Assembly (NCBI GenBank): GCA_030248065.1
Contig: JASAMV010003858.1
Location: 1 to 15,494 of the forward strand
Source of the DNA: Rhynchonema sp. JSB1_4
Lineage: Eukaryota; Nematoda; Chromadorea; Monhysterida; Xyalidae
DNA length: 15,494 nt
Direction of reading: 5' to 3'
How positions within the stretch are numbered: the stretch's first letter is position 1; each line of letters opens with the position of its first letter. Positions 8,635 to 15,494 of this stretch are shown here, piece by piece. A program made the position numbers and the translations under genes. The notes below the pieces were generated by a model. It did not search any database, was not told the DNA's origin, and saw nothing but the letters and a program-made list of their open reading frames with translations.

Positions 8635-8733
8635 GTTATTTCACCAGTGTCAATGCATGTTCTGTTTTCTCGTTGTGCTTAGAACCGACGAGGCGTGGGT
8701 AGTGGCGCTGCGACGTCCGAATCGTCAGTGGAT
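8635..8733 (+). repeat. Truncated block D with partial cassette
   Basis: The acceptor-like TTCTCGTTGTGCTTAG ends at 8692. The cassette runs from 8693 to 8733 and then joins array sequence at GTGGAT|AGTTTAG, so its last 25 or so codons are absent. In the cassette frame GGATTC has become CGAATC, changing Asp to Glu while keeping Ser. The upstream 50 bp (GTCTTGGTTGGTTATTTCAC) differs from blocks A-C. Confidence 0.75.
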
Positions 8734-9049
8734 AGTTTAGTTGTGCGACCAGTATCAAGTTGCCGTCTTAATTGTACGACTGTTAGTCGTGCGACTAGGT
8801 TGTAGTGTAGTTCAGTTAGTTGTGCGACCAGTATCAAGTTGCGGTCTTAATTGTACGACTGTTAGTCGTGCGACTAGGTCATAGTGTAGTTTAGTTGTGC
8901 GACCAGTATCAAGTTGCGGTCTTAATTGTACGACTGTTAGTCGTGCGACTAGGTCATAGTGTAGTTTAGTTGTGCGACTAGTATCAAGTTGCGGTCTTAA
9001 TTGTACGACTATTTTCTGATGCTCGTCGCACAACTAGGCAGTGCGGGTA

Positions 9050-9162
9050 TTAGGTCTTGGTTGGTTACTTCACCAGTGTCAATGCATGTTTTGTTTTCTC
9101 GTTGTGCTTAGAACCGACGAGGCGTGGGTACTGGCGCTGCGACGTCCGAATCGTCAGTGGAT
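9050..9162 (+). repeat. Truncated block E with partial cassette
   Basis: Same junction and upstream sequence as block D. The partial cassette is 9112-9162. It additionally carries GGTACTGGC instead of GGTAGTGGC, a Ser-to-Thr change in the cassette frame. The mirrored remnant at 11199-11249 shares this TACTG variant. Confidence 0.75.
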
Positions 9163-9520
9163 AGTTTAGTTGTGCGACCAGTATCAAGTTGCGGTCTTAA
9201 TTGTACGACTGTTAGTCGTGCGACTAGGTTGTAGTGTAGTTCAGTTAGTTGTGCGACCAGTATCAGGTTGCGGTCTTAATTGTACGACTGTTAATCGTGC
9301 GACTAGATTACAGTGTAGTTTAATAGTACGACCAGTATCAAGCTGCGGTCTTAATTGTACGACTATTTTCTGATGCTCGTCGCACAACTAGGCAGTGCGG
9401 GTGTAATGGTAATGGCTGTGTGACTCGGTAGTGCGTGTGGTGTTAATCGTGCGACTAGATCACAGTTTAGTTTAGTTGTGGGACCAGTATGTAGTTGTGG
9501 TTGCGGTTGTTGTACGACTA

Positions 9521-9925
9521 TTTTCTGGTACTCTCTACAATCTTCAAAATGATTTCGTTGCCTTGTGTCATTACTGTTTTCTATGCCTATGCCTATCGGG
9601 TTTTTGAGTGCATTACTTTTGTTGTTTGTTTAGTTGCGTCATCGAGAACGACACAAAAGATTTTTTGCGTTTCATATTTTTTGGCCATAATTAGTTGTAG
9701 AACCCGTCATAATGCATGATAATCACTATTAGAACCGGCTGTAGAGTTCAATGGCCATAGATGTCTGATTAATGTAGTACGACCAAACCAGAACGGTTTA
9801 ATTGGTAACTTACCGGTTAAGTATGGTATAAACCCTCTCTGTTTGTTTTGTCTTTTCTTTTTTTTTCCCTAATCATCATAATCTTTCGTTATTACGTTCG
9901 TATTTTCATCAATTTATTATTTGCG
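9521..9925 (+). repeat. Inner, non-array part of the left palindrome arm
   Basis: This is single-copy-looking AT-rich sequence that pairs with 10461-10855. Examples are TTTTTGAGTGCATTACTTTTGTTG and TCATAATGCATGATAATCAC on the left and their complements on the right. Identity is roughly 85-90% near the array and falls toward the spacer. Its presence shows that the palindrome is not merely two arrays facing each other. No convincing coding frame is seen. Confidence 0.85.
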
Positions 9926-10033
9926 AAAGGGAGAGCGAAAGCGAAAGGCATAAGGGGTTTTGTTTGTAATCATTCGTACGGACAACAAACCAAACCCCAA
10001 TACATTCACCATAAATCATTGTTGAGGAGATAG

Positions 10034-10102
10034 ATGACACGGTCTAGGCCAAATGAAATTCGGATGTTTAGCAGACATATGAATCTGAAAATATCACAGA
10101 AG
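10034..10102 (+). CDS. Possible short exon in the spacer
   Basis: An ATG opens 23 codons (MTRSRPNEIRMFSRHMNLKI...) ending at CAGAAG|GTTAGTAT, a strong donor-like site at 10102/10103. The preceding GAGATAG could alternatively be an acceptor. Without splicing the frame continues about 20 codons to a stop. Nothing recognisable is encoded, and the support is weak. Confidence 0.15.
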
Positions 10103-10147
10103 GTTAGTATACCTTATATCCCACACACTGAAGGTAATCGAAAATCT

Positions 10148-10245
10148 CCACAATTAAGCCCTTAATCTAATCGCACAACTAGTCACATCAAACCTGGTCG
10201 CACAACTACATGCGTTACTTCTTGTTGTACAACTAAAGTCACACA
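10148..10245 (-). repeat. Diverged array unit inside the spacer
   Basis: It contains CAATTAAGCCC, two TCGCACAACTA words and TTGTACAACTA, in the orientation of the right arm. It has no partner on the left, so it marks either an older insertion or the remains of once-continuous array. Confidence 0.6.
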
Positions 10246-11198
10246 TAAATCCCCCTCCTACCAAAGATAATGCTAATAAATTTCGAACACGAAATTCACA
10301 ATCTTTCTAACGTTACAATCCATCAATAATATAATAACAATTTAAACATTTATAATAATTTTTTTAAAGTTTTTTAGATTAATGATTTTTTTCATTGCAT
10401 TCTCAAAAATGAAACACAACACAATTAAATGCACATTTTGCTTTTGTATTATCACTATTACGCAAATAATAAATTGATAGTACGAATAATACGAAAGATT
10501 ATGTGACTACAAAAAATTACATGAAACACACAAAACACAAAGTTTACACACAAAACAAAATATATTATCTTAACCGGTGTACCCATTTAACCCGTTCTGT
10601 TGGTTGTATCTACTTACGTATATCAGACATCTGTTATGGCTATTTAACTTCAGCTGGTTCTATAGTGATTATCATGCATTATGACGGTTATTCAACTAAT
10701 TATGGCCAAAATATGAAATGCAAAAAATCTTTTGTGTGCGATAGACGCAACTAAACAAACAACAAAAGTAATGCACTCAAAAACTATAGGATAGGCATAG
10801 AAAAAGTAATGACACAAGGCAAGAAATCATTTTGAAGGCTACCAGTTTACACTAGATAGAAAATAGTCGTACAACAACCGCAACCACAACTACATACTGG
10901 TCGCACAACTAAACTAGACTGTGATCTAGTCGCACGATTAACACCACACGCACTACCGAGTCACACAGCCATTACCATTACACCCGCACTGCCTAGTTGT
11001 GCGACGAGCATCAGAAAATAGTCGTACAATTAAGACCGCAGCTCATCTGGTTGACTATTAAACTACACCGAATCTTATTACCACCACACAGTCGTACAAT
11101 TAAACTGCAACTGATACTGGTCTACAAACTAATGAACTACACTACAACCTAGTCGCACGACTATACATTAACCTTCACTAACTGGTCGACAACAATCT

Positions 11199-11249
11199 AT
11201 CCACTGACGATTCGGATGTTGAGGCTCAGTACCTGACGCCTCGTCGGTT
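11199..11249 (-). repeat. Mirror of truncated block E cassette
   Basis: This 51-bp remnant is scrambled in its middle, but it keeps the AACCGACGAGGCG start, the TACTG variant and the CCGAATCGTCAGTGGAT end of block E. Confidence 0.6.
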
Positions 11250-11593
11250 CTACAAGAGAAAAAAAAATGATTGACACTGGTGAAGTAACCAAAAGATAAT
11301 ACCCGCACTGCCTAGTTGTGCGACGAGCATCAGAAAATAGTCGTACAATTAAGACCGCAACTTGATACTAGTCGCACAACTAAACTACACTATAACCTAG
11401 TCGCACGACTACACAACGTACTGACCACTTATACTGGTCGCACAACTAAACTCATTTACTTAGTCGCACGACTAAAGTCGTAAATTAAGACGCAACTTGA
11501 TACTGGTCGCACAACAACTGAACTACACTACAACCTAGTCTGCATGATAAAGTCGTACAATTAAGATGGCAACTAACTGGTCGCACAATAAAT

Positions 11594-11642
11594 ATCACTG
11601 ACGATTTGACGTTGAGTGTTATCTACTCACGCCTCGTCGGTT
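11594..11642 (-). repeat. Mirror of truncated block D cassette
   Basis: The start AACCGACGAGGCGTG and a worn end of the partial cassette remain. Several small deletions break the frame. Confidence 0.6.
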
Positions 11643-12051
11643 TAAGCACAAGAGAAAAAAAATGCATTGACACTGTGAAATAACCAACAAGACTAATACC
11701 CGTAATGCCGATCGTGCACGACACTATAACCTAGTCGCTCGATTAACATCACTACCGAGTCACACAGCCAATACCAGCACTGCCTAGTTGTGCGACGAGC
11801 ATCGGAAAATAGTCGTACAATTAAGACCGCAACTTGATACTGGTCGCAAAACTAAACCACACTACAGCCTAGTCGCACCCGCATTGCCTAGTTGTGCGAC
11901 GAGCATCAGAAAATAGTCGTACAATTAAGACCGCAACTCGATGCTGGTCGCACAACTAAACCACACTACAGCCTAGTCGCACCCGCACTGCCTAGTTGTG
12001 CGACGAGCATCGGAAAATAGTCGTACAATTAAGACCGCAACTTGATACTGG

Positions 12052-12345
12052 TCGCACAATCGTGCGACTAGATTATAGTTTAGTTTAGTTTAGTTTAGTT
12101 ATCGTCGGGCAACCAGTACCACAAACTGTGAACCCAATCGCTCAGCTACAATCGCAAAACTGATAAAGCTAGTTTCTCACGATTTCCGTGTCCGGCATGG
12201 CTTCTTCGTCGACTGTGGTACCGGCATGGCTTCTTTCATCGGCACCATCCACTGACGAATCCGACGTCGCAGCGCCACTACCCACGCCTCGTCGGTTCTA
12301 AACACAACGAGAAAACAAGATACCATAATACTCCGATTCCTATTC
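12052..12345 (-). repeat. Mirror of block C with intact cassette
   Basis: The cassette at 12181-12297 is identical to the left-arm cassettes, with donor-like and acceptor-like flanks kept. T at 12117 and T at 12332 are the complements of the two block C variants. Confidence 0.85.
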
Positions 12346-12825
12346 GACAAGCATCAGAAAATAGTCGTACAATTAAGACCGCAACTTAATAGTGGTCGTA
12401 AAACAACTAAACTACACTAATAACCTAGCCCTTGTTTTAGCGACGACAACTAATCACACGCACTACCGAGTCATCACAGCCAATACCCGCACTGCCTACG
12501 TTGTGCGACAGAGCATTCCTAAAATAGTCGTACAATTAAGACCGCAACTTGATACTGGTCGCACAACTAAACCACACTACAGCCTAGTCGCACGACTAAC
12601 ATCACACGCCGACCGACCGACACACCAACACCGACTGCCTAGTTGTGCGACGGAGCATCGGGAAATAGTCGTACAATTAAGACCGCAACTTGATAGTGGT
12701 CGAACAACTAAACTACACTATAACCTAGTCGCTCTGATTAACATCCACGCACTGCTCACTAGTTGTGCAACTGGGGCATTGCAAAAAAATAGTCGTACAA
12801 TTGAGACCGCAACTTGATACTGGTC

Positions 12826-13125
12826 GACAATCGTGCGACTAGATTATAGTTTAGTTTAGTTTAGTTTAGTTATCGTCGGGCAAACCAGCACCACAAACTG
12901 TGAACCCAATCGCTCAGCTACAATCTCAAAACTGATAAAGCTAGTTTCTCACGATTTTCCGTGCGGCATGGCTTCTTCGTCGACTGTGGTACCGGCATGG
13001 CTCTTTCATCGGCACCATCCACTGACGAATCAACGTCGCAGCGCCACTACCCACGCCTCGTCGGTTTAAACACAACGAGAAAGCGAGATACCCATAATAC
13101 CATTCCTATTTATTCGACAAGCATC
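12826..13125 (-). repeat. Mirror of block B with frameshifted cassette
   Basis: The cassette at 12953-13066 is 114 bp, with one inserted base and several deletions that shift the frame internally. The array outward of it keeps variants found only next to block B: C at 13456 and A at 13483, matching G6887 and T6860. Confidence 0.8.
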
Positions 13126-14036
13126 AGAAAATAGTCGAACAAATTAAGACTGCAACTTGATAGTGGTCGAACAAACACTAACCCCCTAGCCCGCACGATT
13201 AACATCACACGCACTACAGTCACACACCGAACTGCCTAGTTGTGCGACGAGCATCGGAAAATAGTCGTACAATTAAGACCGCAACTTGATAGTGGTCAAA
13301 CAACTAAACTACACTAGTCAACCTGAGCTCGCAGACGACTAAAACAGTCGTACAATTAAGACCGCAACTTGATACTGGTCGCACAACTAAACCACACTAA
13401 AAGCCTAGTCGCACCCGCACTGCCTAGTTGTGCGACGAGCATCAGAAAATAGTCGCACAATTAAGACCGCAACTTGATACTGATCGCACAACTAAACCAC
13501 ACTACAGCATTTTTTTAGTCGTTTTTTTACAGCCCTAGTCGCCACATTTACCCGCACTGCCTAGTTGTGCGACGAGCATTAGAAAAATAGTCGTACAATT
13601 ATTAAGACCACAACTTGATACTGGTCGCACAACTAAACTAGAAAATGGTACACTACAGGCCTAGTCGCACCCGCACTGCCTAGTTGTGCGACGAGGCATC
13701 AGGGAAAATAGTCGTACAATTAAGACCGCAACTTGATAGTGGTCGAACAACTAAACTACACTATAACCTAGTCGCACGATTAACATCATACGCACTATCC
13801 GAGTCACACACCGCCAAAATACCCCGCACTGCCTGGTTGTGCGACGAGCATCAGAAAATAGTCGTACAATTAAGATCCGCAACTTGATACTGGTCGCACT
13901 AAACTAAAAACCACACTACAGCCTAGTCGGCACCCGCACTGCCTAGTTGCGCGACCCGAGTCCCATCTGGAAAAGAGTCGTACAATTGGAGGACAAGACG
14001 CAAGAAGCGACAACGGCGCAACTTGATACTGGTCGC

Positions 14037-14330
14037 ACAATCGTGCGACTAGATTATAGTAGTTTAGTTTAGTTTAGTTATCGTCGGGCAACCAGCACCA
14101 CAAACTGTGAACCCAATCGCTCACCTACAATCGCAAAACTGATAAAGCTAGTTTCTTCACGATTTCCGTGTCCGGCATGGCTTCTTCGTCGACTGTGGTA
14201 CCGGCATGGCTTCTTTCATCGGCACCATCCACTGACGAATCCGACGTCGCAGCGCCACTACCCACGCCTCGTCGGTTCTGAACACAACGAGAAAACAAGA
14301 TACCATAATACCCGATTTATTCGACAAGCA
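14037..14330 (-). repeat. Outermost mirrored block with intact cassette
   Basis: The cassette at 14161-14277 is identical to those of the left arm, but the donor side reads GTGAAGAAAC instead of GTGAGAAAC. It occupies the place of block A. Its outward flank resembles the flank of block B more than that of A, so it may be an additional higher-order copy. Confidence 0.8.
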
Positions 14331-15261
14331 TCAGAAAATAGTCGTACAATTAAGACCGCAACTTGATAGTGGTCGAACAACTAAACTACACTATAACCTA
14401 GCCGCGAGGTAACATCACGCCTACCGAGTCACACAGCAATACCGCACTGCCTAGTTGTGCGACGAGCATCGGAAAATAGTCGTACAATTAAGACCACAAC
14501 TTGATACTGGTCGCACAACTAAACTACACTACAACCTAGTCGCACCCGCACTGCCTAGTTGTGCGTACAACGGAATAGCGTACAATTGGAGAACTTGATC
14601 GAAACAACACACCCCAGTCGTCACCAACACCCACCCCCCACAATTAAGACCGCAACTCGATCCTCGTCGCCACGACAACTAAACCACACTACAGCCTAGT
14701 CGCACCCGCACTGCCTAGTTGTGCGACGAGCATCAGAAAATAGTCGCACAATTAAGACCGCAACCATACTGATAGCAATTACGAAACCACACTACAGCCT
14801 AGTCGCACCGCACTGCCTAGTTGTGCGACGGATCCGAAAATAGTCGTACAATTAAGACCACAACTTGATGCTGATCGCACAACTAAACTACACTATAACC
14901 TAGTCGCACGACTTAAAACAGTCGTACAATTAAGACCGCAACTTGATACTGGTCGCACAACTAAAACCACACTACAGCCTAGTCGGACACCCGCACTGCC
15001 CAGTTGTTCGAACTAGCATTCAGTAAAATAGTCGCACAAAATTAAGACCACAACTTATACTGATCGCACTAAAACCACGTGCAGCTGAAGTCGTCACACC
15101 GCACTGCCTAGTTGTGCGACGAGCATCAGAAATAGTCGACAATTAAGACCGCAACTGATAGTGGTTGAACAACTAAACTACACTATAACCTAGTCGCACG
15201 ATTAACATCATACGCACTACCGAGTTCACACAGCCATCACCATAATACCCGCACTGCATAG

Positions 15262-15474
15262 TTGTGGCCGACGAAGCATAAAGTAGTCATACAATTAAGA
15301 CCAATTGATAACTGTTCTACTTGGGTACACTCGAAATATGAAAAAACCAAAGAGGCAAAAACTTCAACCGAGAAGCCAATACAATTTCTGATGACTTTTG
15401 AGCATTTAGTCCTATTGAGCCTGGCGGTCGTTCTTCGGTCGATGTCGGTTGGTCTTTTTCGCGAGTATATGTAA
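15262..15474 (+). CDS. Reading frame beyond the right arm with hydrophobic tail
   Basis: The frame runs from an ATG in the last degraded array unit to TAA at 15472-15474. The first ~20 codons are array-derived, so a real exon would more likely start after 15300, for example behind ATTAAG. The unique part is lysine/threonine-rich (YEKTKEAKTSTEKPIQ) and then hydrophobic (HLVLLSLAVVLRSMSVGLF), a possible membrane segment. This basic-then-hydrophobic layout recalls the exon at 5371-5547 on the opposite side of the palindrome, but no clear residue-level similarity was found. No family is recognised. Confidence 0.25.
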   Translation: MWPTKHKVVIQLRPIDNCSTWVHSKYEKTKEAKTSTEKPIQFLMTFEHLVLLSLAVVLRSMSVGLFREYM

Positions 15475-15494
15475 CTGAACGAAGGTTACAACAG

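Larger units (their letters stand above)
5561..9520 (+). repeat. ~104-bp tandem array with higher-order structure
   Basis: The basic unit is about 104 bp (for example, TGATGCTCG recurs at 6795 and 6899). Its words are TAGTTGTGCGACCAGTATCA, TTGCGGTCTTAATTGTACGA and GATGCTCGTCGCACAACTAG. Longer variants add GGCTGTGTGACTCGGTAGTG. Three ~290-bp blocks interrupt the array at intervals of 1120 and 733 bp, giving a higher-order repeat. Many sub-motifs are variants of one core, GTGCGACTA. Peptide frames across it are shadows of the DNA repeat, because 104 is not divisible by three. Confidence 0.95.
5590..9925 (+). repeat. Left arm of a large imperfect palindrome
   Basis: Its reverse complement matches 10461-15320. 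The pairing is shown by mirrored order of all repeat blocks, by matched outer units (GGTATTATGGTAATGGCTGT at 5675-5694 and its counterpart near 15225-15250), and by a matched non-repetitive inner part. The outer ~3.9 kb is tandem array. Array-like words start at 5561, so the exact outer edge is uncertain by about 30 bp. Confidence 0.9.
9926..10460. other. Unpaired central spacer of the palindrome
   Basis: These ~535 bp show no symmetry between the arms. They hold a 14-bp near-perfect stem (9954-9967 with 9985-9998), a possible short exon at 10034-10102, a lone diverged array unit at 10148-10245, and a very AT-rich stretch from 10246 onward. No transposase or other long frame is present. Confidence 0.7.
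10461..15320 (-). repeat. Right arm of the palindrome
   Basis: This is the reverse-complement partner of 5590-9925 and about 500 bp longer. The extra length lies mostly beyond 14330, where additional 104-bp units occur before the matched outermost unit. Unlike the left arm it carries many private one- to few-base insertions and deletions, and some odd inserts such as T-runs at 13509-13527 and foreign-looking sequence at 13988-14018. That could reflect poorer consensus quality or real decay. Confidence 0.9.

Noticed and set aside
6891..13887. Repeated peptide frames of the type IVVQLRPQLDTGRTTK
   Set aside because: They are shadows of the 104-bp DNA repeat. The period is not a multiple of three, so frames shift between units.
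5561..15320. CRISPR array
   Set aside because: Units are contiguous, vary over their whole length and lack unique spacers. The sequence context is eukaryotic.
5560..15340. Target duplication bounding the whole palindrome
   Set aside because: I compared the flanks near both outer edges and found no convincing direct repeat. The edges are also blurred by indels.

Overview
This window looks like repeat-rich nuclear DNA from a eukaryote, possibly an invertebrate animal. That view rests on short non-autonomous transposons with hAT-type ends, a very long perfect CA microsatellite, and exon-like blocks with GT...AG intron signals. There is no compact gene layout, no ribosome binding sites or operons, and no rRNA, tRNA or CRISPR array that I can see. 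I cannot name the species, and no ORF belongs to a family I recognise.

Layout. Bases 26-1679 are a cluster of nested non-autonomous DNA transposons. One hAT-type element (34-857) has a perfect 8-bp target duplication and contains a second element (398-821) flanked by TA. A second hAT-type element (891-1679) contains a third (1165-1569), again with a perfect 8-bp target duplication. Bases 1680-2111 are featureless apart from short transposon-like fragments. Bases 2112-2325 hold a protein-like minus-strand reading frame that runs into a 417-bp (CA)n tract, an A29 run and an 18-bp palindrome. Bases 3014-3766 hold degenerate 168-bp and 25-bp tandem repeats. Bases 3981-4504 hold an inverted relative of the first element next to an unrelated 21-bp inverted repeat. 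Bases 4695-5547 hold a weakly supported chain of exon-like blocks on the plus strand.

Bases 5590-15320 form the main structure: one large imperfect palindrome. Its arms (about 5590-9925 and 10461-15320) are made mostly of a ~104-bp tandem repeat whose units can themselves fold. The arms flank a ~535-bp unpaired spacer. Each arm holds three full copies and two truncated copies of a ~290-bp block in mirrored order, and each full block contains a 117-bp exon-like cassette. Single-base variants particular to one left-arm block recur in its mirror partner, so the array was already diversified when the inverted copy formed. The right arm carries many private small indels and about 500 bp of extra tandem units. 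The architecture resembles Foldback-type elements (long inverted arms built of tandem repeats around a small centre), but no target duplication or transposase was found. An assembly or consensus problem in the right arm is a serious alternative.

No pathway can be assigned. The possible coding signals are the exon-like chain leading into the left array, the 117-bp cassettes inside it, and a reading frame with a hydrophobic C-terminal segment just beyond the right arm.
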